A stretch of 64,000 nt of DNA, taken from the NCBI RefSeq assembly GCF_014472415.1, contig NZ_JACSZV010000025.1, forward strand, positions 1 to 64,000. The letters are read 5' to 3'. The position numbers and the translations under genes are program-made. The first letter of the stretch is position 1; each line of letters starts with the position of its first letter. Source of the stretch: Pseudomonas sp. N40(2020) (GTDB lineage Bacteria; Pseudomonadota; Gammaproteobacteria; Pseudomonadales; Pseudomonadaceae). Shown piece by piece: positions 36,601-44,625 of this stretch. The notes beneath the pieces were generated by a model. The model made no database searches and was not told the origin of the DNA. It was given only the letters and a program-made list of their open reading frames with translations.

Positions 36601-39600
36601 AGGCCTGATGCTGCGGCAGGCTGATAAAGGGCAGCTCCGTGGCCGGGTAATCCGCCAGTGCCGCGCTGTCATCTTCCAGGCTCCAGCGCGCCACACTCGG
36701 CGGCAAATCGCCAAGCGCTTTGAACATCGCACGGTCGCTGAGCAGCAGACCGATGCGGCTGTCTTCGATCATGTAGTGCAGACGGTCGAGCGGGTATTCC
36801 GGGTCAAGCGGAACGTAGGCGCCGCCGGCCTTGAGTATCGCCAGCAGGCCGATGACCATTTCCAGCGAACGCTCCAGCGCCAGACCGACCCGCACTTGCG
36901 GCCCAACCCCACGCTCACGTAGCGCCCAGGCCAGGCGATTGGCGCGGGCGTCGAGTTCGGCGTAGCTCAGGGTCTGGCCGGCGAAGGTCAGGGCCGGCGC
37001 GTCTTTGCGCACCAGGGCCTGCTCGGCGAACAGGTGATGGATGCACTGATCGAGACGATGCTCACCCGGCTCGATGCCAAGGCTGTCGAGCAGGTGCTGC
37101 TGCTCAGGTTTGTCGAGCAACGGCAGTTCGCTAAGGCATTGCTGCGGATCGGCGATCAGCGCTTCCAGCAAATTGCGCCAATGCTTGGCCATGTGCGCGA
37201 TGGTCGGTTCGTCGAACAGATCGGTGCTGTACGTCAGGCAGCACCCGAGGCGATGGTCGAGGTCGGTGACTTCCAGGTTGAGGTCGAACTTGGTCGCCCG
37301 CGCATCGTTGGCCAGGTACTCGACAGTCATACCGGCGAGCATGCGGCTCTGCTGGAACTCCCAGCGCTGCACATTGCACATCACCTGGAACAGCGGGTTG
37401 TAAGCCGCGCTGCGCGGTGGCTGCAAAGCCTCGACCAGATGATCGAACGGCAGATCCTGATGGGACTGGCCTTCGATCACGGTGTGACGAACCTGCTCGA
37501 ACAACTCGCCGACCGACATCTGGCCGTCGAGTTGGCAGCGCAACACCTGGGTGTTGAGGAACGCACCGATCAGCCCTTCGCTTTCCGGGCGGATGCGGTT
37601 GGCCACCGGCGCGCCGATACGCAGATCGTTCTGGCCGCTGTAGCGGTAAAGCAGCGTGGCGAGCGCGGCGGTCATGGTCATGAACAGGGTCAGACCGTTT
37701 TGCGCATTGAAGGCACGGACGCGGGCGGCGAGGTCGTCGCTCAGGTCGAAACGGAACAGTTCACCCTGATGGCTTTGCACCGGCGGACGCGGACGGTCGC
37801 CCGGCAGTTCCAGCAGCGGATGTTCGCGCCCCAGTTGCGCGGTCCAGTAGTCGAGCTGACGCTGACGTTCGCCGGACTCCAGCCAGTTACGCTGCCAGAC
37901 GCTGTAGTCGAGGTACTGCACCGGCAGCGGCTCCAGCGGCGAATCACGGTCATCGACAAAGGCTTCGTACAGCGCGCTGAGTTCGCGGGCAAAGATGTCC
38001 ATCGCCCAGCCTTCGGTGACGATGTGGTGCAGGGTCAGGACAAAGTAATGCTCTTGCTCGGCGGTCTTGACCAGACAGGCACGCAGCAGCGGACCGGTTT
38101 CCAGATCGAACGGCTGGTGCGCTTCCTCGTCAGCCAGTTGCTGGACGTTTTGCTCACGGACATCAGCCGCGAGTTTCGAAAAATCCTTCCAGTCCATGCG
38201 CACGCCGGTCTCGGCATGCACGCGCTGACGAGCAACACCATCGACGCTCGGGAACGTGGTGCGCAGGGTTTCGTGACGCAGGATCAGCGCTTGCAACGCT
38301 GCCTCGAAACGCTCGACATGCAATACGCCGCGCAGGCGCGCCATGCCGCCGACGTTGTACGCCGGGCTGTCCGGTTCCATCTGCCAGAGGAACCACATGC
38401 GCTGTTGCGAATAGGACAACGGTACCGGTTGGCTGCGGTCGACTTTTTCAATTGGCGGCTGTTTGTTGGTGCGGCCGCTGGCCTGGATCAGACGGATCTG
38501 TTCAGCGAAATCACCGAGTTCGCTGTGTTCAAACAGCGCCCGTAACGGCAACTCGACGTCGCAGGCCTGACGGCTACGGGAGATGATTTGCGTGGCCAGC
38601 AGCGAGTGACCGCCGAGGGCAAAGAAGTCGTCACGCAGGCCGACTTGCGCCAGACCCAGCACTTCACGCCAGATCGCGGCGATCTGTTGCTCAAGTTCAG
38701 TGACCGGCTCGACGTGTTCGCGCACTTGCCATTGCGGCTCAGGCAAGGCACGACGGTCGAGTTTGCCGCTCGGGCTGAGGGGCATTTCGTCAAGGCGCAT
38801 CAGTTGCGCCGGGACCATGTATTCCGGCAGTTCAGCGGCCAGAGCGGTTTTCAGGCGAGTGATCTGCGCGTCCTGATCTTCGCTGGCGTCGGTGGCGGTG
38901 AAGTAGCCGATCAGTTGTGCGCCAGCGGCGGTTTCGCGCACCAGCACCACGGCTTGGGCGACGCCGTTTTGAGCGAGCAAACGCGCTTCGATTTCTTCCG
39001 GTTCGACACGAAAGCCGCGCAGCTTGACCTGTTGATCGAGACGACCGAGGTATTCGATGACGCCGTCGGTTGTCCAGCGTACACGGTCGCCGGTACGGTA
39101 CAGACGCGCGCCCTGCTCACCCAATGGATCGACAACGAAACGTTCGGCAGTCAGCGCCGGGCGGCCGAGGTAACCACGGGCCAGGCCGATGCCGCTGATG
39201 CACAGCTCACCGGGTACGCCGGCCGGCATGGGATTGAGGTCGGCGTCGAGAATGCGGCACACCACGTTGCCCAGCGGTCGGCCAATCGGCGAGCGTTCGC
39301 CATCGGCCGTTGTGCAATGCCAGTGAGTGACGTTGATCGCGGTTTCGGTCGGGCCATATCGGTTGTGCAGTTGCACCGCTGGCAGTTGCGCCAGTACGCG
39401 GTTACGCAACTCCGCCGGCAAGGCTTCGCCGCCAGAGAAGACACGGCGCAGGCTGGTGCATTCAGCGCTGAGCGGCTCGTCGACGAATAACGAAAGCAGC
39501 GGCGGCACAAAATGCAGCGTGGTCACGCCGTATTGCTGAACAAGCTGAGCAATGCGATGCGGATCACGGTGTTCGCCCGGGCCGGCAATCAGCAGACGTG

Positions 39601-42600
39601 CACCGGTGATCAGCGGCCAGAAGCATTCCCACACCGACACGTCGAAACTGATCGGCGCTTTCTGCATCAGCACGTCGGTTTCGTTGAGGCGATAGGTGTT
39701 CTGCATCCATTGCAGACGTTCGGTCAGTGCCGCGTGCGTGTTGCCGACGCCTTTCGGCTGGCCAGTGGAGCCGGAGGTGTAAATCACATAGGCGAGGTTG
39801 TCGCCGTGCAGGCGCAAAACCGGTGCCTGGCTCGGCCAGTTTTCCAGGTGCAACGCGTCCATGGCGATAACGCTGACGCCTTCGCTGGCCGGCAAGCGGT
39901 CAAGCAATTCGGTCTGGGTCAACAGCAGTTCGACGCCGCTGTCGCTGAGCATGTAGGCCAGGCGATCAGCCGGATAATCAGGGTCCAGCGGCACGTAGGC
40001 GCCGCCGGCCTTGATGATTGCCAGCAGGCCAATCAGCAGCTGCGGCGAACGCTCGGCAGCGATGGCCACGCAGACATCCGGGCCGACGCCTTTGTCGCGC
40101 AGGTAATGCGCCAGGCGGTTGGCTTGAGCATGCAGTTCGGCGAAATCGAGGCTGCCACCGTCCCAGACCAGCGCAGTGCGTTCCGGGGTCAGGCGCACTT
40201 GTTCATTGAGCAGCTCCGGCAGCCATTGTTGTGCCGGGACGCACGGGGCGATGCCCCAGTCTTTTTGTTGATCGTATTCAGTGGCGGTCAGCAGTTGCAG
40301 ATCGCCAATGGCCTGCTGTGGACGCTCGCAGACGTCGCGCAACAGATTGCTGAAGTGTTCGGCCAGACGCTCGATCGTCTGCGCATCGAACAGTTCGTTG
40401 GCGTAGTCGAAGGACAGCGTCAGGCGACCGTTACGGTCTTCCTCGCTGTGCAGTTGCAGATCGAACTTGGCCTCGCGGCTGTGCCACGGCAATTCTTCGG
40501 CGAGCAGGCCCGGCAGGCGCTTGAGCGCACTCAGGTCGCGCTGCTGATGGTTGAACATGACTTGGAACAGACCTTGTTCGCGGGCCTGCGGGAAAGCTTC
40601 GAGCAGTTGTTCGAATGGCAGATCCTGATTCGCTTGTGCCCCGAGTGCAGCCTGACGGGTTTGCGCCAGCAACTCGATAAAGGACAGCCGCGAATCGACG
40701 TCAGCGCGCAGCACTTGGGTGTTGATGAAGAAGCCGATCAGGCCTTGGGTTTCCAGGCGCGGACGGTTGGCATTGGGCACACCGATGCGGATATCACGCT
40801 GCCCACTGTAGCGATGCAGCAGGCTCTGGAACGCCGATAGCAAGAGCATGAACGGCGTGGCATCGTTCGCTTGGGCAGTCTGTCGGATCGCTTCGCTGAG
40901 GCTGACGCCCAATCGCACGCTGTGTCGTGCCGCGCTGTGAACCTGCAAGGCGGAACGCGGATGATCGGTGGCCAGTTCCAGCGTCGGATGCTCATCCCCC
41001 AATTGCGCTTTCCAATACGCCAGTTGCCGCTCGCCCTCGCCTTGCGCCAGCCATTGGCGCTGCCAGCTGCCGTAGTCGGCGTATTGAGTTGGCAACGGTG
41101 CGAGTTCGGCACGTTGCCCTTGGGAAGCGCAGGCGTAAAGACGCGAGAACTCATCGATCAACACGTTCAGCGACCAGCCGTCAGCGATGATGTGATGCAG
41201 CGTCACCAGCAGTTGGTGATCTTCATCGTCGAGGCGGATCAGCGTCACCCACAGCAGTGGGCCTTTTTCCAGATCGAACTGGGTACTCGCTTCGTCCTCA
41301 CGGATCTGCTGGGCTCGGGCCTCACGCTCATGGGCTGGCAGGTCGCTGATGTCGATCAGTTGCAGATTGAATTCAGCTGTCGCGTCGACCTGTTGCAGCG
41401 CCACACCGTCGCGTTCGAAGAAGCGTGTACGCAGGGATTCGTGGCGGTCGATCAGTTGCTGGAAACTGGCGTGCAAAGCGTCTTCGTCCAGTTCACCGCG
41501 CAAGCGCAGGCCGCCGGGAATGTTGTAGGCGCTGCTTTGCGGATCGAGCTGCCAAGTGATCCACAGACGGTTTTGTGCCAGCGATTGAGGCATCGGCTCA
41601 CTGCGCGACAGGACGGAGATTTCGCCCTGGGCGCTGCCGCCGTCCTGTTGCTGTTGCGCCACCGCAGCGGCGAACGCGGACAGGGTCGGGGCTTCGAAGA
41701 GCAGGCGCAGATTCAGTTCAAGACCCAGCTCTTCGCGGACGCGGGCGATCACTTGCGTGGCGGCGATCGAGTTGCCGCCGAGCAGGAAGAAGTGATCGTC
41801 GGCGTTGAGCTGTTTGACGTTCAGCTGTTCGGCCCAGATTTTGCCGATCAGGGTTTCCAGTTCAGAGGCTGATGCCATCGCATCCCGGGTTTCGGAAGTG
41901 GTCGACGGGAACACTGCGTAGCTGTCGAGGCTACCGTCAGCCAGACGATTGCGGCAGGCCGAACGTTGCAGTTTGCCGCTGGAAGTCTTGGGCAGCGCAC
42001 CTGGATTGAGCAGCACCACCACCCTCGGAGCTTCTTGATATGCCTCGGCCACCGCTTGGCGGATGGCTTTGATCAATGCGTCCGGCGGCAGGATTTTTTG
42101 CACGCTGCGGCTGATTTCCGCGGCAATGCCGATGCCCTCTTCGCCATCCTGATTGACCGCGAACGCCGCAACCCGGCCCTTGCGCACCACCTCCACTTCG
42201 TTTTCGACAGTCTTCTCGATGTCCTGCGGATACAGGTTGTGCCCGCGCATGATCAGCATGTCTTTCAAACGACCGGTGATGAACAACTCACCCTCGCGGA
42301 TGAAGCCCAGGTCGCCCGTGCGTAGCCAGGTGCGGCCGACGTGCTGGACGAAGGTCTTGGCACTGGCCTCGGGGTTGCGCCAGTAACCATGAGCGATGCT
42401 CGGCCCGGCAGCCCAGACTTCGCCAACGGCGTTGTCGACGAGTTCTTGCAGACTGGTTGGCTCGACGATCAGCACCGCGTGCTCTGGCTGGCTGATGCCG
42501 CAACTCATGATCGGGCTGCCATCGCCAGGCTCGGCGCGGTTTTGCGCCAGCGCCTGATCATCCACGCGCAGCGCGGGAATACCGGTGCCACGCGGGGTGC

Positions 42601-43600
42601 CGGCAACGAACAGCGTCGCTTCGGCCAGACCGTAGGAGGCCATGAAACTGTCTTCGCTGAAACCGCAGGTCACGAACTTCTCGGCGAAGCGCTCAAGGGT
42701 GTCGAGACGGATCGGCTCAGAGCCGGAATACGCGACGCGCCAGCGGCTCAGGTCGAGACGCTCCAGCGCCGATTCGCTGACTCGCTCGCTGCACAAACGG
42801 TAGGCGAAATCCGGCCCGCCGCTGATGGTGCCGCCGTATTGGCTGATCGCTTCGAGCCAGCGCAATGGCCGGCCAAGAAAGTATGCCGGCGACATCAGGA
42901 TGCACGGTACGCCACTGAAGATCGGTTGCAGTAATCCGCCGATCAAACCCATGTCGTGGTAAAGCGGCAGCCAACTGACGATGACGTCGTCCGGGTTCAC
43001 ATCGATGCCGAAACCGTGACGGATCAGCAACTCGTTGGCGACCAGGTTGCCATGGCTGACCTGCACGCCTTTGGGCAATGCAGTAGAGCCAGAGGTGTAT
43101 TGCAGAAAGGCGATGTGGTCTGCCGGCAGATCGGGTTCGACCCAACGATCAGCCAATGCGCTGTCGAGGGTATCGACGCACAACAGCGGCGGCGCACCTT
43201 CGATCTGTTGCAGCGCTTCACGCAGGTCGGCGCTGGTCAGCAGCAGGCGCGGTTCGGCGTCGACGATGATCGACTGCAGACGCTCCTGGTGATGACGGCG
43301 GGCGGACTCCGGCGGATAGGCCGGCACCGCGATCACGCCCGCATACAGACAACCGAAGAATGCCGCGACGTAATCCGGACCGCTGGGAAACAACAGCACC
43401 GCGCGATCACCAAATTCGGCCTCGGCCTGCAACGCGGCAGCAATGGTGCGCGCGCGCTGATCCAGTTCGCGATAGCTGAGCACCACAGCCTGCTCTTCGT
43501 TTTCAGCGAGAAAACGCAAGGCCAGTCGATCCGGCGTCAGGGCCGCGCGGCGCTTGAGGGCTTGGACCAGGGTGCTGGGGAGTTCGAACGCGTCGGTCAT
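30602..43600 (-). CDS. pvdL: PvdL, pyoverdine chromophore non-ribosomal peptide synthetase
   Basis: The 4332-residue synthetase has the layout FAAL-T-C-A-T-C-A-T-E-C-A-T without a thioesterase, as in P. aeruginosa PvdL. An acyl-AMP ligase (about 1-570) and carrier T1 (LGGNSIAAT, about 607) are followed by module 1 with carrier LGGHSLLAT (about 1664). Module 2 ends with carrier LGGDSILS (about 2734) and an epimerase (about 2790-3250, HHLVVDGVS). Module 3 ends with LGGHSLLAT (about 4268). Substrate-pocket residues of the last adenylation domain read DIWELTADD, the diaminobutyrate code; the first contains His278 (DVWHFGRIN by my alignment), compatible with Glu. It loads a fatty acid and builds acyl-L-Glu-D-Tyr-L-Dab in the cytoplasm. 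Confidence 0.97.
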   Translation of the reverse strand: MTDAFELPSTLVQALKRRAALTPDRLALRFLAENEEQAVVLSYRELDQRARTIAAALQAEAEFGDRAVLLFPSGPDYVAAFFGCLYAGVIAVPAYPPESARRHHQERLQSIIVDAEPRLLLTSADLREALQQIEGAPPLLCVDTLDSALADRWVEPDLPADHIAFLQYTSGSTALPKGVQVSHGNLVANELLIRHGFGIDVNPDDVIVSWLPLYHDMGLIGGLLQPIFSGVPCILMSPAYFLGRPLRWLEAISQYGGTISGGPDFAYRLCSERVSESALERLDLSRWRVAYSGSEPIRLDTLERFAEKFVTCGFSEDSFMASYGLAEATLFVAGTPRGTGIPALRVDDQALAQNRAEPGDGSPIMSCGISQPEHAVLIVEPTSLQELVDNAVGEVWAAGPSIAHGYWRNPEASAKTFVQHVGRTWLRTGDLGFIREGELFITGRLKDMLIMRGHNLYPQDIEKTVENEVEVVRKGRVAAFAVNQDGEEGIGIAAEISRSVQKILPPDALIKAIRQAVAEAYQEAPRVVVLLNPGALPKTSSGKLQRSACRNRLADGSLDSYAVFPSTTSETRDAMASASELETLIGKIWAEQLNVKQLNADDHFFLLGGNSIAATQVIARVREELGLELNLRLLFEAPTLSAFAAAVAQQQQDGGSAQGEISVLSRSEPMPQSLAQNRLWITWQLDPQSSAYNIPGGLRLRGELDEDALHASFQQLIDRHESLRTRFFERDGVALQQVDATAEFNLQLIDISDLPAHEREARAQQIREDEASTQFDLEKGPLLWVTLIRLDDEDHQLLVTLHHIIADGWSLNVLIDEFSRLYACASQGQRAELAPLPTQYADYGSWQRQWLAQGEGERQLAYWKAQLGDEHPTLELATDHPRSALQVHSAARHSVRLGVSLSEAIRQTAQANDATPFMLLLSAFQSLLHRYSGQRDIRIGVPNANRPRLETQGLIGFFINTQVLRADVDSRLSFIELLAQTRQAALGAQANQDLPFEQLLEAFPQAREQGLFQVMFNHQQRDLSALKRLPGLLAEELPWHSREAKFDLQLHSEEDRNGRLTLSFDYANELFDAQTIERLAEHFSNLLRDVCERPQQAIGDLQLLTATEYDQQKDWGIAPCVPAQQWLPELLNEQVRLTPERTALVWDGGSLDFAELHAQANRLAHYLRDKGVGPDVCVAIAAERSPQLLIGLLAIIKAGGAYVPLDPDYPADRLAYMLSDSGVELLLTQTELLDRLPASEGVSVIAMDALHLENWPSQAPVLRLHGDNLAYVIYTSGSTGQPKGVGNTHAALTERLQWMQNTYRLNETDVLMQKAPISFDVSVWECFWPLITGARLLIAGPGEHRDPHRIAQLVQQYGVTTLHFVPPLLSLFVDEPLSAECTSLRRVFSGGEALPAELRNRVLAQLPAVQLHNRYGPTETAINVTHWHCTTADGERSPIGRPLGNVVCRILDADLNPMPAGVPGELCISGIGLARGYLGRPALTAERFVVDPLGEQGARLYRTGDRVRWTTDGVIEYLGRLDQQVKLRGFRVEPEEIEARLLAQNGVAQAVVLVRETAAGAQLIGYFTATDASEDQDAQITRLKTALAAELPEYMVPAQLMRLDEMPLSPSGKLDRRALPEPQWQVREHVEPVTELEQQIAAIWREVLGLAQVGLRDDFFALGGHSLLATQIISRSRQACDVELPLRALFEHSELGDFAEQIRLIQASGRTNKQPPIEKVDRSQPVPLSYSQQRMWFLWQMEPDSPAYNVGGMARLRGVLHVERFEAALQALILRHETLRTTFPSVDGVARQRVHAETGVRMDWKDFSKLAADVREQNVQQLADEEAHQPFDLETGPLLRACLVKTAEQEHYFVLTLHHIVTEGWAMDIFARELSALYEAFVDDRDSPLEPLPVQYLDYSVWQRNWLESGERQRQLDYWTAQLGREHPLLELPGDRPRPPVQSHQGELFRFDLSDDLAARVRAFNAQNGLTLFMTMTAALATLLYRYSGQNDLRIGAPVANRIRPESEGLIGAFLNTQVLRCQLDGQMSVGELFEQVRHTVIEGQSHQDLPFDHLVEALQPPRSAAYNPLFQVMCNVQRWEFQQSRMLAGMTVEYLANDARATKFDLNLEVTDLDHRLGCCLTYSTDLFDEPTIAHMAKHWRNLLEALIADPQQCLSELPLLDKPEQQHLLDSLGIEPGEHRLDQCIHHLFAEQALVRKDAPALTFAGQTLSYAELDARANRLAWALRERGVGPQVRVGLALERSLEMVIGLLAILKAGGAYVPLDPEYPLDRLHYMIEDSRIGLLLSDRAMFKALGDLPPSVARWSLEDDSAALADYPATELPFISLPQHQAYLIYTSGSTGKPKGVVVSHGEIAMHCQAVIERFGMRPDDCELHFYSINFDAATERLLVPLLSGAQVVLRAQGQWDAEEICGLIRTHRINVLGFTPSYGSQLAQLLATQNEVLPVRMIITGGEALTGEHLQRIRAAFKPSLFFNAYGPTETVVMPLASLAPDVLEEGAGSVPIGSVIGARVAYILDADLALVPQGATGELFVGGAGLAQAYHDRPGITAERFVADPFAVDGGRMYRTGDLVRQRADGLVEYLGRIDHQVKIRGFRIELGEIETRLLDHDSIREAVVLAVDAPSGKQLVGYLVTEIAEQSEPKQAELREALKSHLKTQLPDYMVPTHLILLASMPLTANGKLDRRALPAPDPELNRQDYVAPSNELEQTLAQIWCEVLNVEQVGLNDNFFELGGDSILSIQVVSRARQQGIHFSPRDLFQHQTVQTLAAVASRSEQVTAEQGLVAGESRLTPIQHWFFDSDIPQRQHWNQALLLEPTVTLEPHRLEQALLAVIEQHDALRLRFTEANGAWQATHQPVSDAPVLWQVRVSSMDKCEALFADAQRSLDLENGPLLRALLVDGPEGHQRLFIAIHHLVVDGVSWRVLLDDLQTVYRQLDSGQSVKLPAKTSAFKDWAARLQAYAGSESLREELNWWQTQLAGPNADLPCENPQGGQQNRHAQTVSVRLDAEHTKQMLQQAPSAYRTQVNDLLLTALARVMCRWSGQESALIQLEGHGRETLFDDIDLTRTVGWFTSAYPLRLTPHDIEEAAGQGASIKAIKEQLRAVPHKGLGYGVLRYLADDFSQRSMSALPNAPITFNYLGQFDQSFGSDALFRPLDGPVGAAHDPQAPLPNELSVDSQVYGGELLLRWTFSAERYDAQNINDLADAYLAELQSLISHCLQDEAGGLTPSDFPLARLTQAQLDALPVPATHIEDVYPLTPMQEGMLLHTLLEPGTGLYYMQDRYRINSELDPERFAQAWQAVIARHEALRASFCWNVGEDMLQVIHTPGRTPIEYLDWSAISDADQEPKLQALLKSEREAGFDLLNQAPFHLRLIKVGAARYWFMMSNHHILIDAWCRSLLMNDFFEIYTALGEGREAQLSVPPRYRDYIGWLQRQSLAEARQWWQQNLRGFERTTPIPSDRPFLREHAGESGGMVVGDRHTRLNVEDGARLRELAQAHQLTINTFAQAAWALVLRRMSGDRDVLFGVTVAGRPVEMPEMQRTVGLFINSIALRVQIPADDQRASVRQWLSGLLDSNMQLREYEYLPLVSIQEQSELPKGQPLFDSLFVFENAPVEVSVLDRAQSLNATSDSGRTHTNFPLTAVCYPGDDLGLHLSYDQRYFDELTIERMLGEFKRLLLALVDGFHGDMADLPLLGAEEQDFLLHGCNQSAHVYPLEQSYVSLFEAQVAQHPQRIAASCLDQQLSFEALNHNANRLGHALAAAGVQMDQPVALLAERNLDLLGMIIGSFKAGAGYLPLDPGLPSQRLQRIIELSRTPVLVCSEVCRAQAQTLLDEFSCANRPRLLVWEEVQAAATSLVNPGIHSGPDNLAYVIYTSGSTGLPKGVMVEQRGMLNNQLSKRPYLDLSDADVIAQTASQSFDISVWQFLAAPLFGARVDIVPNTIAHDPQGLLVHVQEQGITVLESVPSLIQGMLASDRLSLDGLRWMLPTGEAMPPELAHQWLLRYPQIGLVNAYGPAECSDDVAFFRVDLASTRGSYLPIGTPTDNNLLYLLDGALELVPLGAVGELCVAGTGVGRGYVSDPLRTAPVFVPNPFGAPGERLYRTGDLARRRSDGVLEYVGRVDHQVKIRGYRIELGEIEARLHEQPEVRDAAVGVQEGVNGKHLVGYLVAAGSAVNPSERLERIKQRLRAELPEYMVPLHWLWLEQLPLNANGKLDRKALPALEIGQLQSQDYLAPRNELEQTLADIWAEVLKVEQVGVRDNFFELGGHSLLATQIASRVQKTLKRDVPLRAMFECSTVAELAEYIDGLAASDITEEKVDRLNDLMAELEGF

Positions 43601-43752
43601 GAGGTTTCCTGCCTGAATTCGGCTTGCTAGTGGAATCGGGTTGCTGCGTCACGCCCTTCGAGGGCATGCAGGACGCGGTCTACGCCGACCGCGCAAGGCA
43701 TGGGAATGCTGTCTGGCCGGGACTCTTTATCCGGAACCATTCACCAATGAGA

Positions 43753-43776
43753 ACGGATGACGTCTTGAAATAATTA
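43753..43776 (-). promoter_or_regulatory. PvdS-dependent promoter of pvdL
   Basis: On the minus strand TAATT (43772-43776), one mismatch from TAAAT, is followed by exactly 16 bases and CGTTC (CGT at 43753-43755). It lies about 150 bp before the pvdL start codon, divergent from pvdS. Confidence 0.72.
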
Positions 43777-43865
43777 GTCGGCAGGCTGGATCGTCAATGG
43801 GGCCGGGGTGCGGCGGCGTGTCGCAGTTCTCAGATCGCATTAATTCAGAGCATTACTTCTCTTTC

Positions 43866-43898
43866 TCATTTGACAATCATTATCATTCAACATAATTT
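43866..43898 (+). promoter_or_regulatory. pvdS promoter with overlapping Fur box
   Basis: TTGACA (-35, 43870-43875) and a TAATTT or CATAAT -10 (43891-43898) form a sigma-70 promoter. The segment TGACAATCATTATCATT, from 43871, matches the Fur consensus GATAATGATAATCATTATC closely and covers the spacer. Iron-loaded Fur would therefore block pvdS transcription. Confidence 0.82.
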
Positions 43899-43918
43899 GT
43901 CGCTCGATGTGTAGGGCG

Positions 43919-43933
43919 CCCCCCCCCCTCCCC
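43919..43933 (+). repeat. Cytosine homopolymer tract in the pvdS leader
   Basis: Ten consecutive C (43919-43928), then T, then four C (43930-43933) lie between the pvdS promoter and its start codon. Tracts of this length are prone to slipped-strand length change and also to sequencing error. Confidence 0.8.
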
Positions 43934-43970
43934 GGCGTCCCACGAACCAATTGGCAGCAAGGTGATTTCC

Positions 43971-44525
43971 ATGACGGAACAAGTATCCACAAGCAGGTGC
44001 GATTCACCGCTACTCCAGGCTTTTGTCGACAACCGACTGATTCTGGTCAAAATTGCAGCGCGCATTACTGGCTGCCGCTCGCGTGCCGAGGATGTCGTGC
44101 AGGATGCGTTTTTCCGACTGCAATCAGCACCACCGATCACGTCGTCGATCAAGGCGCAACTGAGTTATCTGTTCCAGATCGTGCGCAACCTCGCCATCGA
44201 TCACTACCGCAAACAGGCGCTGGAGCAGAAGTATTCCGGCCCTGAAGAGGAAGGGCTGAACGTGGTCATTCAAGGTGCTTCGCCGGAAACCTCGCACATC
44301 AACTTCTCGACCCTGGAAAACATTGCCGATGCGCTGACCGAGCTGCCCAGCCGCACTCGCTATGCATTCGAGATGTACCGCCTGCACGGCGTGCCGCAAA
44401 AGGACATCGCCAAGGAACTCGGCGTCTCGCCGACCCTGGTCAACTTCATGATTCGTGATGCTCTGGTGCACTGCCGCAAGGTGTCGGGCAGTCGTCGGGA
44501 TGCGGTGGCTGTGGGTCGTCGCTGA
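43971..44525 (+). CDS. pvdS: PvdS, iron-starvation ECF sigma factor
   Basis: From the ATG at 43971 (MTEQVSTSRCDSPLLQAFVDNR) the protein is 184 residues; AAGGTGA precedes it. Sigma region 2 is visible (RITGCRSRAEDVVQDAFFRLQS, then LSYLFQIVRNLAIDHYRKQ), as is region 4 (LTELPSRTRYAFEMYRLHGVPQKDIAKELGVSPTLVNFMIRDAL). PvdS directs RNA polymerase to TAAAT-N16-CGT promoters, several of which are in this window. It is controlled by Fur and, in the known system, by FpvR. Confidence 0.97.
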   Translation: MTEQVSTSRCDSPLLQAFVDNRLILVKIAARITGCRSRAEDVVQDAFFRLQSAPPITSSIKAQLSYLFQIVRNLAIDHYRKQALEQKYSGPEEEGLNVVIQGASPETSHINFSTLENIADALTELPSRTRYAFEMYRLHGVPQKDIAKELGVSPTLVNFMIRDALVHCRKVSGSRRDAVAVGRR

Positions 44526-44542
44526 GACCGAGTTGTCCGCAC

Positions 44543-44622
44543 AAAAAAGATAGCAGCCTTCGGCAGCTCCTACAGGGTTAACGCGATACCCGTGCAGGAG
44601 TTGCCGAAGGCTGCGATCTTTT
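44543..44622. repeat. Inverted repeat of the GATCGCAGC class between pvdS and pvdYII
   Basis: AAAAGATAGCAGCCTTCGGC (near 44545) pairs with GCCGAAGGCTGCGATCTTTT (44603-44622), flanking a short spacer. It lies between convergent genes and has A/T runs at both ends, so it may act as a bidirectional terminator. Confidence 0.8.
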
Positions 44623-44625
44623 GCT

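Larger units (their letters stand above)
43601..43970. other. Divergent pvdL/pvdS control region
   Basis: This 370-bp non-coding gap contains the PvdS box of pvdL, the Fur-controlled promoter of pvdS, and a cytosine tract in the pvdS leader (each listed separately). The rest, about 43610-43740, is the pvdL leader, in which I see no further clear element. Confidence 0.75.

Noticed and set aside
31112..36922. Long open frames on the plus strand opposite pvdL (for example 31112-33406 and 33431-35236)
   Set aside because: They are shadows of the GC-rich pvdL reading frame. They have no domain, no ribosome-binding site and low-complexity His/Arg/Gln composition.
30603..43600. Internal direct repeats in pvdL as a CRISPR or repeat array
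   Set aside because: The repeats are homologous adenylation, condensation and carrier domains of one synthetase.
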